From the NCBI GenBank assembly GCA_937907455.1, contig CALESQ010000106.1, forward strand, positions 1 through 64,000: a DNA stretch of 64,000 bases. The letters are read 5' to 3'. Shown piece after piece: positions 8,255 to 17,999 of this stretch. The notes beneath the pieces are model-generated. The model ran no database searches, was not told the DNA's origin, and saw nothing but the letters and a program-made list of their open reading frames with translations. The translations under genes were made by a program, and so were the position numbers. The stretch is from an uncultured Caldilineales bacterium (GTDB taxonomy: Bacteria > Chloroflexota > Anaerolineae > JAAEKA01). Each line of letters starts with the position of its first letter. Positions within the stretch are counted from its first letter, which is position 1.

Positions 8255-9244
8255 ATGAATTGGAGCGGCAAGCCTGTGCTGGTGACGGGCGCGGGCGGCT
8301 TTATTGGCAGCCATTTAACGGAACGACTGATTGACGAAGGCGCGCAGGTGCGCGCTTTTATTCGCTATACTTCGCGCGCCGACCTGGGCCTGCTTGGCCT
8401 GTTACCAAAGGATAAGCTGGCCGCGCTGGAGGTGATCAGCGGCGACCTGCGCGATGTGGAAGCGGTGCGTGCGGCAGTGAAGGGCACAGACACGATCTTC
8501 CACCTCGGCGCGCTGATTGCCATTCCCTATTCCTACGTTCATCCGCGCGAGGTGATCGAGGTGAACGTGCTGGGAACGACCAACGTGCTGATGGCCGCGC
8601 GCGACTACGCGGTGCGGCGCATGGTGCATACCTCCACCAGCGAGGTGTACGGCACGGCGCGCTACACGCCGATTGACGAAGCGCATCCCCTGCAGGGCCA
8701 GTCGCCCTATTCGGCCAGCAAAATCGGCGCGGACAAGATCGTGGAAAGCTTCGTGCGCTCGTTCGAGCTGCCCGTGGCTACGCTGCGCCCCTTCAACACC
8801 TACGGCCCGCGGCAATCGGCCCGCGCTGTGATCCCCACGATCATCACCCAGGCGCTCACGCTGGATGAGGTGCGTCTGGGGGCACTGACGCCGCAGCGCG
8901 ACCTGAGCTACGTCACTGACACGGTGGACGGCTTTGTGCGCATGGCTACACACGACGCGGCCATCGGCCAGGAAGTGAACATCGGCGCGGATGCCACAAT
9001 CTCGATTGGCGAGCTGGCGCAGAAGATCCTCGGCATCATTGGCCGCGATCTGCCCATCGTCAGCGACGAACAGCGGATGCGGCCCGCGGGCAGCGAGGTG
9101 CTGCGCCTGTGGGCGGATAATCGCAAGGCCGGCCAGCTCATCGGCTGGCGTCCGCAGGTGTCGCTGGATGCGGGCCTGGCGCGCACGGTCGAATGGATCC
9201 GCGGCAACCTGAGCCGCTATCGCCCTGGTGTCTATGAGGTGTAG
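8255..9244 (+). CDS. NAD-dependent nucleotide-sugar 4,6-dehydratase (LegB-like SDR)
   Basis: The 329-aa extended SDR enzyme has a dinucleotide-binding TGAGGFIG at 11-18, a TSTSEVYG segment at 126-133, and the catalytic Y152-x-x-x-K156 (SPYSASK). Overall sequence resembles the LegB/PtmB-like 4,6-dehydratase subgroup acting on UDP- or GDP-HexNAc. It opens the polysaccharide cluster, and the next gene is a nucleotidyltransferase, a pairing that fits synthesis of a 6-deoxy-4-keto sugar. Other genes needed for legionaminate (aminotransferase, synthase, CMP-transferase) are not in the window, so the end product is open. Confidence 0.88.
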   Translation: MNWSGKPVLVTGAGGFIGSHLTERLIDEGAQVRAFIRYTSRADLGLLGLLPKDKLAALEVISGDLRDVEAVRAAVKGTDTIFHLGALIAIPYSYVHPREVIEVNVLGTTNVLMAARDYAVRRMVHTSTSEVYGTARYTPIDEAHPLQGQSPYSASKIGADKIVESFVRSFELPVATLRPFNTYGPRQSARAVIPTIITQALTLDEVRLGALTPQRDLSYVTDTVDGFVRMATHDAAIGQEVNIGADATISIGELAQKILGIIGRDLPIVSDEQRMRPAGSEVLRLWADNRKAGQLIGWRPQVSLDAGLARTVEWIRGNLSRYRPGVYEV

Positions 9245-9333
9245 GTAAGCAGGCAGGTAAACACGTACACACGTACACACGTAACGGGGTGCAAGTCACC
9301 CTGTCACCCAATCATCCAATCAATCTACCACCC

Positions 9334-10050
9334 ATGCAAGCAATTATCCTCGCCGGCGGCAAAGGCCGGCGTCTTCGTCCTTATACCACGGTACTGCCCA
9401 AGCCGCTGATGCCGCTGGGCGATATGCCGATCATCGAAGTGGTACTGCGCCAACTGGCCGCGCACGGCTTCCACGAGATCACCATCGCGGTGGGCTATCT
9501 GGCCGAGCTGCTGATGGCCTATTGCGGCGACGGCAGCAAGTTCGGCGTGCGCATCCGCTACTCGCGCGAGGAGGAGCCGCTGGGCACAGCCGGGCCGCTG
9601 GCCTTGATTGACGGCCTCGACGATACCTTCCTGGTGCTGAACGGCGATGTGCTGACCAGTCTCGACCTGGCCGCGCTGATGCAGCAGCACCGCAGCAGCG
9701 GCGCAGCGGCCACCATCGCCACGCACCAGCGGCAACAGCAGATCAACTACGGCATCATCGAAAACGACGCCACGGGCCAGGTAACCGCGTACATCGAAAA
9801 GCCGACGCATCACTATCAGGTGAGCATGGGCATCTACGCGCTGGAGCCAGCTGTGCTGCGCCGCATTGCACGCGGACAGTACCTTGACCTGCCCGATCTG
9901 GTGCGGCAACTGATGGCCGACGGCGAACGCGTGCAGGCCTATCCCTTCGACGGCTATTGGATGGACATTGGCCGTCACGACGACTACGAGCAGGCTGTCG
10001 AAGAATTCCAGAAGATGCTGCCGGTGTTGCTGCCGACCATGACATCTTAA
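9334..10050 (+). CDS. Sugar-1-phosphate nucleotidyltransferase
   Basis: The 238-aa protein begins with the family signature MQAIILAGGKGRRLRPYTT and PKPLMPLG. It has VLNGDVL (metal-binding Asp) and an EKP motif near the sugar-binding site. It matches the catalytic domain of NDP-glucose/mannose pyrophosphorylases without the C-terminal left-handed beta helix. It activates a sugar-1-phosphate for the neighbouring 4,6-dehydratase or glycosyltransferases. ATG 9334 is chosen over an upstream in-frame ATG at 9289 because the family begins at MQAIILAGG. Confidence 0.92.
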   Translation: MQAIILAGGKGRRLRPYTTVLPKPLMPLGDMPIIEVVLRQLAAHGFHEITIAVGYLAELLMAYCGDGSKFGVRIRYSREEEPLGTAGPLALIDGLDDTFLVLNGDVLTSLDLAALMQQHRSSGAAATIATHQRQQQINYGIIENDATGQVTAYIEKPTHHYQVSMGIYALEPAVLRRIARGQYLDLPDLVRQLMADGERVQAYPFDGYWMDIGRHDDYEQAVEEFQKMLPVLLPTMTS

Positions 10051-10069
10051 CCAAAAGATTTGATGCAGC

Positions 10070-10131
10070 AGGTATTGCGTACTGCGTAATTTTTATAAGA
10101 CATTACACAGTACGTAGTACGCAATAGGCCT
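10070..10131. repeat. Imperfect palindrome of TATTGCGTAC type
   Basis: Left arm TATTGCGTACTGCGTAAT and right arm ATTACACAGTAC...GTACGCAATA form a large imperfect stem. A related half-site (AATACGTATTACGCAGTACG) occurs at 12660-12680, also just before a glycosyltransferase gene, so this looks like a dispersed intergenic element rather than a gene-specific signal. Confidence 0.6.
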
Positions 10132-10148
10132 GTACTAGCCCAGAACTT

Positions 10149-11471
10149 ATGTCCCTCCCCTTCTCCGCTTCTCTGCATCGTGTGCGCGGCCTCTGGCAAC
10201 GCAGCCCATTTGCGCGCAATGTGGGGTCTACGCTAGGCACACAGCTTGCTTCGATCGTCATCACCATGTTCAACGGTGCGATCGTGGCGCGACTGCTGGG
10301 CACAGAAGGCAAAGGCATTTTGGCGTTGGTGGTTCTGGTGCCCAACATGCTGGCTCTGTTCCTCAATGGTGGTCTGAGCATGGCCAACGTCTACTTCACA
10401 GGGCGCAAACGCTTCGATGTGGCTACACTCAGCAGCAATTCGGTGGCCTTTGCGCTGGTAGCAACAGCCGTGGGCGCGGTGGTGACGATAGCGATATACG
10501 CCAGCGGTTGGCTGCCACGGGTGTTGCCCGGTGTGCCACCCGACCTGCTGGCGTTAGGGATGCTCAGCCTGCCAATCAGCCTGCTGAACAGCTTCTTCAC
10601 CACCATTCTGCAAGGCTTGCAGCAAATCCGCCAGATCAACCGGGTGAGCCTCATCCAACGCACCAGTGCTGCACTGCTGACGATTCTGTTTGTATTTGTG
10701 CTGCGCTGGCATCTGGCAGGCGCAGTGATAGCCATGCTGCTGAGCCTGAGCCTATCGCTGGGGATGCTGATGCGTGCGCTGCGCGGCCACGGAGCCTCGT
10801 TTCGCCCACGCTGGCGGCGTCCGGTGCTTAACACCACGCTGAAATTCGGCCTGCGCGGCTATGTAGCCAACTTGTTGCAGTTCTTCAACTACCGGCTTGA
10901 CCTGTTTCTCGTCAACTTTTTCCTGGGCGTGAGCGGCGCAGGCATCTACACCACCTCAGTCGGCATGGCTGAGATGCTCTGGAACCTGCCTAACGCCGTT
11001 GGCTTCGTGATCTTTCCCAAGTCCGCTAACAGCAGCGCCGCGGAGATGAACCGCTTCACCCCACGCGTATTTCGCGCCACGTTGATGTTTACCACGCTTG
11101 GGGGTGTATTACTGGCTCTGGTGGGCAAGCCCTTTATCAACCTTGTCTACACCCCTGCTTTTGCCGCGGCCTACGTGCCGCTGCTGGCGCTGTTGCCGGG
11201 CGTAGTGCTGCTGGGTGGGGCTAAAGTATTAACCAATGAAATCTCCGGCCGCGGCTACCCGCAGTACAACTCCATCACTTCTGGCGTTTCACTGATATTG
11301 ACTGTAATCTTCGACCTGTTGCTGATCCCGCGCTACGGCGTGCTGGGCGCGTCGCTGGCCTCGACGCTGGCTTATTCGACAATCTTTTTGTTGGCGTTGT
11401 ACTACTATCGCCGGGTCAGTCGGCTGGCTGGCGACACTGCACGCCCCGGCGGGTCGGTCACGTCGCTATGA
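10149..11471 (+). CDS. Polysaccharide flippase (Wzx/MATE-like), first copy
   Basis: The 440-aa integral membrane protein has about 12 predicted hydrophobic segments spread along the whole length and the basic loops typical of the MOP/PST superfamily. It is expected to flip undecaprenyl-linked oligosaccharides across the cytoplasmic membrane. The stop codon overlaps the start of the next glycosyltransferase (ATGA at 11468-11471), which implies translational coupling. A second, different flippase lies at 13861. Confidence 0.88.
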   Translation: MSLPFSASLHRVRGLWQRSPFARNVGSTLGTQLASIVITMFNGAIVARLLGTEGKGILALVVLVPNMLALFLNGGLSMANVYFTGRKRFDVATLSSNSVAFALVATAVGAVVTIAIYASGWLPRVLPGVPPDLLALGMLSLPISLLNSFFTTILQGLQQIRQINRVSLIQRTSAALLTILFVFVLRWHLAGAVIAMLLSLSLSLGMLMRALRGHGASFRPRWRRPVLNTTLKFGLRGYVANLLQFFNYRLDLFLVNFFLGVSGAGIYTTSVGMAEMLWNLPNAVGFVIFPKSANSSAAEMNRFTPRVFRATLMFTTLGGVLLALVGKPFINLVYTPAFAAAYVPLLALLPGVVLLGGAKVLTNEISGRGYPQYNSITSGVSLILTVIFDLLLIPRYGVLGASLASTLAYSTIFLLALYYYRRVSRLAGDTARPGGSVTSL

Positions 11472-12646
11472 AACTGCTGTATGCAGGCGTGGTAGAGCTG
11501 GACGGTGAGCGCGCGGACAAGATCCATTTTGTCAGTCTGGCGCGCGAGTTGCGCGCAATCGGTCACGACTTGGTGGTTGTGGCGCATGGCAACACCCGTC
11601 CGCCCGCGCTGGATGGCATGGAAGTGCATCTGTTGCCTCGCACCACGCAGGCCGGGGCCGCGCGGCCGTGGTACGATCTGCGCCTGCTCGCCACTCTGAC
11701 CCGCCTGCGCGGCCGCGCCGATTTCGCTGCGCTGTACCATCGCGGCGTGCCGTTGGCGAACCGCTGGGCACGGCTGACCGGACTGCCATCGGTGGTCGAA
11801 ATCAACGGCATCCACACCGACGAGCTGGCCGCGCGCGGGGTACACGGGCCGCGCCTGCAAGCCTTCGCGCTGCGCGAGCGTGCGGTGATTGCGGGTGCAA
11901 CGCGCACGATCTGCGTCACCGACGGCCTGCGCAGGCAGATGATTGAGCGTTTCGGCGTGCGACCGGAACGCTGCACGGTGATTCAGAACGGCGTGGATAC
12001 CGCCCTTTTTGCGCCGCGCCCGCGCGCCGAATGTCTGGCGCAAACCGGCCTGCCCGCCGATGCCTTTAATATCGGCTTTGTCGGCGCATTTCAGGCGTGG
12101 ATTGACTTCACCACCCTGCTGGCCGCGGCGCAAAGCCTGCACGCGCAGGGTGTGCCCCTCCGGCTGACGCTGGTAGGCGATGGCCCGGCTTACGCGGATG
12201 TGGGCGCACAGATTGCCCAGCGCGGCCTGACCGACGTGGTGCGGCTGACCGGGCGCGTGCCACACAGCGCGGTGCCGGTGTGGATGAACGCTTTCGATGT
12301 GTGTCTGGCCCCGTCCAGCGGCGCGTACATCGAAACCATCGGCAAATCGTCCATGAAACTGTTCGAATACATGGCCTGCGCCCGACCTGTGGTGCTGGCC
12401 GCGCTGCCGGGCGAAGGCGACCTGGTGATGAGCGCGCAGGCCGGGCTGGTGTATCCGCCGGGCGATGCCGCCGCGCTGGCCGCGCAGGTGTTGACGCTTT
12501 ACCACGCTCCCGAACGCCGCGCCGAAATAGGTGCGCGGGCACGCGCCTTCGTGGTGCAGCAGCATAGCTGGCGCGGCGTGGCCGAACAGACGATGCAGGT
12601 GCTGGCCGCGGCACTGGGCCAGCGGAATGACGCCTTCAGTGGATAA
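11468..12646 (+). CDS. GT4-family glycosyltransferase
   Basis: The 392-aa GT-B protein has a C-terminal nucleotide-sugar-binding domain containing NIGFVGAFQAWIDF, LVGDGP and the EX7E-type region KSSMKLFEYMACARPVV near residues 295-311. It probably transfers a sugar from an NDP donor in the cytoplasm during assembly of the repeat unit. It overlaps the upstream flippase by 4 nt. Donor and acceptor are unknown. Confidence 0.88.
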   Translation: MKLLYAGVVELDGERADKIHFVSLARELRAIGHDLVVVAHGNTRPPALDGMEVHLLPRTTQAGAARPWYDLRLLATLTRLRGRADFAALYHRGVPLANRWARLTGLPSVVEINGIHTDELAARGVHGPRLQAFALRERAVIAGATRTICVTDGLRRQMIERFGVRPERCTVIQNGVDTALFAPRPRAECLAQTGLPADAFNIGFVGAFQAWIDFTTLLAAAQSLHAQGVPLRLTLVGDGPAYADVGAQIAQRGLTDVVRLTGRVPHSAVPVWMNAFDVCLAPSSGAYIETIGKSSMKLFEYMACARPVVLAALPGEGDLVMSAQAGLVYPPGDAAALAAQVLTLYHAPERRAEIGARARAFVVQQHSWRGVAEQTMQVLAAALGQRNDAFSG

Positions 12647-12659
12647 ACAAACACACAAG

Positions 12660-12680
12660 CAATACGTATTACGCAGTACG
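12660..12680. repeat. Half-site related to the 10070-10131 palindrome
   Basis: AATACGTATTACGCAGTACG resembles one arm of the 10070-10131 element. It lies in the 51-bp spacer before the next glycosyltransferase gene. Confidence 0.5.
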
Positions 12681-12697
12681 CAGAACTGAAAGCTTTT

Positions 12698-13858
12698 ATG
12701 CGTCTCGCCATCATCTCCAACCCCAACAGCATTCACACCCAGCGCTGGGTGCGCTTTTTTGCCGCGCGCGGGCATGATGTGATCCTGCTGGGGCCGAACC
12801 CGCTAACCACCACCCTGCCTGCGGGCATCCGCTTCCACGATCTGACCCGACTGACCAACCGGCGCAAGTTCCGCTTTGTGGTGTGGACGTGGACGCTGCG
12901 CCGCTTGCTGCGTGAGCTGCGCCCCGATGTGTTGCACGCGCACCAGGTAGCCAACGCGGGCTGGCTGGGTGCAGCGAGTGGTTTTCATCCCTTCATCGTC
13001 ACCAGTTGGGGATCGGATTTGCTGGTGGGCGCGCAGCGTTCCGCGTTGTCGCGGCGCATGGCGCAGGCCGTGCTGCACCGCGCAGACTACGTCACCTGCG
13101 TGTCAGAGCCGCTGGCCGCGGTGGCACGCAGGCTGGGCACGCCCGCCGATAAAGTCGAAGTGGTGCATTGGGGGGTGGATAGGGAGATTTTCAACGCGTT
13201 TGGCGCTCGTTTTGGTTTCGATATGGCCCCTGCGGAGCCTGCTCAACCGGCGAAGCCCGCCGCCCGCGCGCCGCTTGTGCTCAGCATCCGCGCGCTGAAA
13301 CCCATCTACAACCCGCTGGTGATCGCGCAGGCTATCCCGCGCGTGCTGGCTGCCCGTGCCGATGCGCGCTTTGCCATCCGCACCTACAGCGTGGACGCGG
13401 CCCTGCTGGCCGCGTTTCAGCGTATTGTCGCGGACGCACACGCCGAGCACGCGGTGCAGTACATCGGCGACCTGCCCGACGACGCGGCAATTGCCGAGCT
13501 GTACCGGCAAGCCGCGGTGGTGGTGTCGGTTCCCAGCTCCGACGGCACGCCGCAATCAGTGCTGGAGGCGCTGGCCTGCGGCGCAGTGCCGGTGCTGAGC
13601 GATTTGCCCTCGCTCCATGCGTGGGTCGAGCCGGAGGTGAGTGGCCTGTACGCACCGGTGGGCGACGCCGAAGCGACCGCCGCGGCCATTTTGCGCCTGC
13701 TGAACGATGATGCACTGCGCGGCCAGATGCAAGCCGCGGGCACGCAGGTGATCCAGACGCGGGCGGACAGCCACCTGTGGATGCAGCGTTACGAGCAGAT
13801 TTACGCCCAACTGGCCGCGGGCGAACGTCCGCAGCCACCCGCAGGAAGGCTGGCCTAG
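12698..13858 (+). CDS. GT4-family glycosyltransferase
   Basis: The 386-aa GT-B protein contains HAHQVANAGWLGA and TSWGSDLL in the N-terminal acceptor half, then VVHWGVDREIF, and the donor-binding SDGTPQSVLEALACGAVPV stretch near residues 277-295. It belongs to the GT4 group that builds capsular or O-antigen-like glycans. The next gene starts 2 nt after its stop, so the two are almost certainly co-transcribed. Confidence 0.88.
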   Translation: MRLAIISNPNSIHTQRWVRFFAARGHDVILLGPNPLTTTLPAGIRFHDLTRLTNRRKFRFVVWTWTLRRLLRELRPDVLHAHQVANAGWLGAASGFHPFIVTSWGSDLLVGAQRSALSRRMAQAVLHRADYVTCVSEPLAAVARRLGTPADKVEVVHWGVDREIFNAFGARFGFDMAPAEPAQPAKPAARAPLVLSIRALKPIYNPLVIAQAIPRVLAARADARFAIRTYSVDAALLAAFQRIVADAHAEHAVQYIGDLPDDAAIAELYRQAAVVVSVPSSDGTPQSVLEALACGAVPVLSDLPSLHAWVEPEVSGLYAPVGDAEATAAAILRLLNDDALRGQMQAAGTQVIQTRADSHLWMQRYEQIYAQLAAGERPQPPAGRLA

Positions 13859-13860
13859 CC

Positions 13861-15339
13861 ATGTTCGCCAAGTTCAAGCAGCTTGCCGGCCAATCATCGC
13901 TCTATACAGTTGGCGAGGTGTTGCGCAGCAGCCTGTCGTTCCTGCTGCTGCCCATCTACACGCACCTGCTCACCACGGCTGACTACGCCATCATCGGCGT
14001 GATGAGCCCGGTGTTTTCGCTACTTTCGATCCTGCTGGCGCTGGGTATGCCAGCCGCATTGCTGCGCTTTTACTTCGATTACCGCGAGGACGAGGCCCTG
14101 CTGCGCCGCTATCTGGGCACGGTGACGGTGTTCGGCATCGGCATGGGGCTGATCGGCTCGCTGCTGCTGACGCTGATCGGCCCGGCTTTTTTTGGCCGAC
14201 TGCTGCCCAACACCCCATTCAATCCCTACGTGTTGATTACGGTATGGAATGCTGGCCTTTCGGTGGCTTCAGTGCTGGTGTTGCAGTTGTTCCGCGCCCG
14301 TCAACAAGCGCACTTTTTCATCGCTTTCAACCTGATAGACTTCGCCCTCACCACCGCGCTGATCATCCTCTTTGTGGTGGGCTGGCGCATGGGCGCGCTG
14401 GGCAGCCTGTGGGGGCAACTGCTGGCCGCGGTCACCATGGCCGCACCGGCTATCTGGATTTTGGCTCGGGCCGGTGCGCTGGGCTTTTCGTGGCAATTGC
14501 TACGCCCATCGCTCAAGCTGGGTGTGCCGTTGCTGCCCTTTCTGCTGGGCACCTGGGCACTCAATGTATCTGATCGCATCGTGCTGGATGGCCTGGTGAC
14601 GCGTGAGGCGCTGGGCATTTACACGCTGGGGTATCAATTCGGCGTGCTGTTAAACATGCTGGCCGTTGCGCTCAACGGCGCGTGGCAGCCTTTTTTCTAC
14701 CAACACGCGGCTGACAAGGCCCATACACCGATGATTTCGGCGTTCATCACCTATCAAGTGGCGCTGATGACGTGGCTGGCGCTGGCGCTGGCGCTGCTGG
14801 CTCCTGAGATGATCCGCCTGATCGCGCCTCCGGCGTACAGTGGCGCGGCCACGCTGGTTCCCTGGATAGCTGCGGGCTATGTGATGCGTTACCTGTACTT
14901 GTTTCCGGTAAATAGCCTGCTCTACAAGAAGCGGCCCGGTTGGATCGCTGCGCTGACCATTTTGGCTGCGGCACTAAACATTAGCTTGAATTTCTGGCTG
15001 GTGCCGCGTTACGGCACCGTAGCTGCGGCCATCAATACCCTGCTGGCCTTTGCCGCGCTGCTGGTGATGGTTTTCTTTGCAGGCCAGCACGCCTTCCGCG
15101 TAGCCTACGAATGGAACCGGCTGGCACGTATCCTGTTGCTGGCGCTGGCGCTGTTTGCCCTGGGCTGGTTTCTGGCCCCCGCGCAGTCGTTGTGGTTGGG
15201 CACGAGCCTGAAAGCCCTGCTGCTGGCCGCGTTTCCGCTGCTGCTGCTGCTCAGCGGCTTCCTCACACGCGCCGAGCGCGAGCGCGCACGCCAGGTCATC
15301 AACAGACAAGCGAATAAGTACATAAAGAAACAGGGCTAA
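13861..15339 (+). CDS. Polysaccharide flippase (Wzx-like), second copy
   Basis: This is a 492-aa integral membrane protein with about 12-14 hydrophobic segments, starting MFAKFKQLAGQSSLYTVGEVLRS. This N-terminus is typical of oligosaccharide flippases. The first ATG after the upstream stop is used (GGAAGG ribosome binding site); a longer in-frame reading overlaps the upstream gene and would add a charged, non-homologous tail. Its sequence is distinct from the flippase at 10149, so two lipid-linked glycans or two steps may be served by this cluster. Confidence 0.88.
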   Translation: MFAKFKQLAGQSSLYTVGEVLRSSLSFLLLPIYTHLLTTADYAIIGVMSPVFSLLSILLALGMPAALLRFYFDYREDEALLRRYLGTVTVFGIGMGLIGSLLLTLIGPAFFGRLLPNTPFNPYVLITVWNAGLSVASVLVLQLFRARQQAHFFIAFNLIDFALTTALIILFVVGWRMGALGSLWGQLLAAVTMAAPAIWILARAGALGFSWQLLRPSLKLGVPLLPFLLGTWALNVSDRIVLDGLVTREALGIYTLGYQFGVLLNMLAVALNGAWQPFFYQHAADKAHTPMISAFITYQVALMTWLALALALLAPEMIRLIAPPAYSGAATLVPWIAAGYVMRYLYLFPVNSLLYKKRPGWIAALTILAAALNISLNFWLVPRYGTVAAAINTLLAFAALLVMVFFAGQHAFRVAYEWNRLARILLLALALFALGWFLAPAQSLWLGTSLKALLLAAFPLLLLLSGFLTRAERERARQVINRQANKYIKKQG

Positions 15340-15359
15340 AACCCGAACAAACGACAAAG

Positions 15360-15480
15360 CCAAACACCCAACCACTTCCACCCTGCCTCCTTGCCTCCTT
15401 CCCTCCTTCCCTCCTTGTCTACTTGTCTACTTCCCTCCTTGTCTACTTCCCTCCTTGTCTACTTCCCTCCTTGTCTACTT
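15360..15480 (+). repeat. Pyrimidine-rich CTTGTCTACTT/CCCTCC satellite
   Basis: The intergenic stretch consists mainly of iterated CTTGTCTACTT and CTTCCCTCC words. The same words recur at 19330-19370 and 46300-46550, and related words on the opposite strand at 46200-46290 and 49010-49060. They lie on the coding strand just upstream of a start codon. Confidence 0.85.
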
Positions 15481-15497
15481 ACCACGCTCTTTCAACC

Positions 15498-16688
15498 ATG
15501 ACCACACGCCCCGTCATTGCCATGTTGCTTTCCAACGCCTTTCGGCCCGATCCGCGGGTATTGAAAGAGGCCGGCACGCTCGCGCGCGGCGGCTATGCCG
15601 TCACCGTGATCGCCTGGGACCGCGAAGGCCGTTATCCCGCGGCAGAACAAGTGCAGGCAGGTGAGGCGGCCAGCTTCACCGCGCAGCGCGTGCAAACGAT
15701 CCGCTCCAGCTATGGCGCGGGGCTGCGTCAGGCGCTGCGCTTGCCGCGCTTTTGGCTGGCTGCCTGGCGGCGGCTCAACCAGCTTCAGCCCGCAGTGGTG
15801 CATTGCCACGATTTTGACACGTTGCCGCCCGGCTGGCTGTGGGCGAGGCTGCATCGCCGCGCAGTAATCTACGACGCACACGAATATTACACCGAGCTGC
15901 AACAGCCGCGGCTAGGCGGCAGCGGGATAGGCCGGCTGCTGCTGCGGCTGATCGGTGCGGCCGAACAGGCACTCAGCCGCACTGCCTCAGCCGTGATCAC
16001 GGTAGACGAGCGCATTGCCCGACGTTATCACAACCGCCGTGTGGTGGTCGTCGGCCACTATCCCCCACGCGACTTTGCACCGCAGAGCCTCGATATGGCT
16101 GCTACGAAGCTTGCTCAACCAACGGAACCTGCCACGCTCATCTACGCAGGTCGCTTGTCCAGCGACCGGGGGATGCTGGTAATCGCCGCTGCGTTGCAAC
16201 GGCTAGCGCAGCAGGGGCTGCATCCCCGCCTGCGGCTGCTGGGCACGTGGACCAACCCGGCTGAAGCGCAAGCCTTCACTGCCGCTACGCGTGGGCTGGA
16301 GGCGCAAATCGAAGAGGTGGGCTGGGTTCCCTTTGAGCAGGTAGCCGCACAGATGCAGCAGTGCGACATCGCCCTGGCCCTGTTACAGCCGATCCCGCGC
16401 TACATAGCGGCTCTACCAGTTAAGCTGTTTGAGTACATGGCCTGCGGCCTGCCGATGGTGATCAGCGATTTCCCGGCCAACCGCGAGGTCGTGGCAGCGG
16501 CAGACTGCGGCCTGCTGGTGGACCCGGCCAATGTGGACGCGGTTAGTGAGGCTTTGGCCCGGCTGCTGGCCGATCCTGCGGAAGCGCATCGCCTGGGGGA
16601 GAATGGTCGCCGCGCCTTTGAGATGCACACCAACTGGCAGGCGCTGGAACCGAAATTGCTGGCAGTCTATGCCGAAATAACGGAATGA
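15498..16688 (+). CDS. GT4-family glycosyltransferase
   Basis: The 396-aa GT-B protein starts MTTRPVIAMLLSNAFRPDPRVLKEA. It has VHCHDFDTLP and VIYDAHEYYTEL in the N-terminal half, LIYAGRLSSDRG, and the donor-site LPVKLFEYMACGLPMVI near residues 302-318. ATG 15498 is preferred: the longer in-frame reading starts inside the pyrimidine-rich repeat and encodes low-complexity Ser/Leu/Thr residues. It probably acts in the same glycan pathway as its neighbours. Confidence 0.88.
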   Translation: MTTRPVIAMLLSNAFRPDPRVLKEAGTLARGGYAVTVIAWDREGRYPAAEQVQAGEAASFTAQRVQTIRSSYGAGLRQALRLPRFWLAAWRRLNQLQPAVVHCHDFDTLPPGWLWARLHRRAVIYDAHEYYTELQQPRLGGSGIGRLLLRLIGAAEQALSRTASAVITVDERIARRYHNRRVVVVGHYPPRDFAPQSLDMAATKLAQPTEPATLIYAGRLSSDRGMLVIAAALQRLAQQGLHPRLRLLGTWTNPAEAQAFTAATRGLEAQIEEVGWVPFEQVAAQMQQCDIALALLQPIPRYIAALPVKLFEYMACGLPMVISDFPANREVVAAADCGLLVDPANVDAVSEALARLLADPAEAHRLGENGRRAFEMHTNWQALEPKLLAVYAEITE

Positions 16689-16713
16689 CAGGATAACAAA
16701 CTTAACCATTCCC

Positions 16714-17949
16714 ATGCACATCCTCTACCTCTCCCAATACTTTCCGCCCGAGGTCGGCGCCACGCAAACGCGGGCCTATGAGATGGCGCGCGGGCTGGTG
16801 CAAGCCGGACACCGCGTCACCGTGCTCACGGAAGTGCCTAATCACCCCTCAGGCATTGTGCCGCCTGAATATCGCGGCAAATGGCTGGTGCGCGATACGT
16901 TGGATGGCATCGAAGTGCTGCGCGTGTGGGTGAAGGCCTCGCCGGTGAAAACGTTCCGCACGCGCATGGCTTTCTACCTGAGCTACATGGCTGATGCCGC
17001 ACTGGTGGGTGCGTTGCGGGCACGCGGGCCGTTCGATGTGGTCGTTGCCACCTCGCCGCCGCTGTTCGTGGGCGGCGCAGCGCTGCTGTTGCACGCCCTC
17101 AAACGCGCGCCGCTGGTGTTTGAGGTGCGCGATCTGTGGCCGGAATCTGCGGTGGCGCTGGGCGAGTTGAACAGTGCGCGGGCAGTGGCCTGGGCTAGCA
17201 AGCTGGAAGAACTGTGCTATAATCAGGCGTCCCGCATCGTGGTCGTCACCGAAGGGATTCGCACGCGCCTGCTGGAGCGAGGTTTACCCGCGAACAAGCT
17301 GGCCTTGATCCCCAATGGAGCCAACACCGTGCTGTTTCAGCGTCGGACTGAGTTAGGTGCGGCCTTCCGGGCGCAACATGGCCTGGCTAACGATGCCTTT
17401 GTGGCGATCTATGCAGGCATCCACGGCATCGCCCAGGGCTTGGAAACGCTGCTGCACGCAGCCGACCGTCTGCGCGCTCACCCGCAGATCCGCTTTGTAC
17501 TGATCGGCGAAGGCCCGGTTAAGGCTGATCTGCAAGCGCGCTGCGCCGAATTGAAGCTGCAAAACGTGCTGATGCTGCCGGAGCAGCCACGTTCTGCCAT
17601 GCCCGCGGCACTCTCCGCTGCCGATGCTGCCCTGGTGCCGCTGCGCAAGCTGGCGCTGTTTGAGGGCGCGCTGCCCAGCAAGATGTTTGATGCCTGGGCC
17701 TGCGAATTGCCGCTGCTGCTCAGCATTGATGGCGAAGCCCGCCGCACGCTGGAGGCCGCGCAGGGTGGCCTGTACGTGCCGCCAGAAGACTCTGCCGCAC
17801 TGGCTGCGGCCATTCAAACCCTGACTGCCCAACCCGACCGAGGCCGCCAGCTTGGCGTCAACGGTCGCCGCTACACCGAACAGCACCACTCTCGCCAGGC
17901 CCAGGCCCAAGCGCTAGAGCGGGTGCTGGTGGCGGCGGCGAAGGACTAG
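16714..17949 (+). CDS. WbuB-like glycosyltransferase (GT4)
   Basis: The 411-aa protein starts MHILYLSQYFPPEVGATQTRA. PNHPSGIVPPEYRGKW and VFEVRDLWPES are hallmarks of the WbuB/FucNAc-transferase-like group. The donor-binding half contains LIPNGANTVLF, AIYAGIHGIAQGLETLL and SKMFDAWACELPLLL. WbuB proteins transfer a deoxy-amino sugar to a lipid-linked acceptor, which fits the 4,6-dehydratase in the cluster, though the actual donor is inferred. Confidence 0.88.
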   Translation: MHILYLSQYFPPEVGATQTRAYEMARGLVQAGHRVTVLTEVPNHPSGIVPPEYRGKWLVRDTLDGIEVLRVWVKASPVKTFRTRMAFYLSYMADAALVGALRARGPFDVVVATSPPLFVGGAALLLHALKRAPLVFEVRDLWPESAVALGELNSARAVAWASKLEELCYNQASRIVVVTEGIRTRLLERGLPANKLALIPNGANTVLFQRRTELGAAFRAQHGLANDAFVAIYAGIHGIAQGLETLLHAADRLRAHPQIRFVLIGEGPVKADLQARCAELKLQNVLMLPEQPRSAMPAALSAADAALVPLRKLALFEGALPSKMFDAWACELPLLLSIDGEARRTLEAAQGGLYVPPEDSAALAAAIQTLTAQPDRGRQLGVNGRRYTEQHHSRQAQAQALERVLVAAAKD

Positions 17950-17999
17950 AACACCAGTAGACTGGTAAACTGGTCTACCAATTCCCAATCTACCAACCC

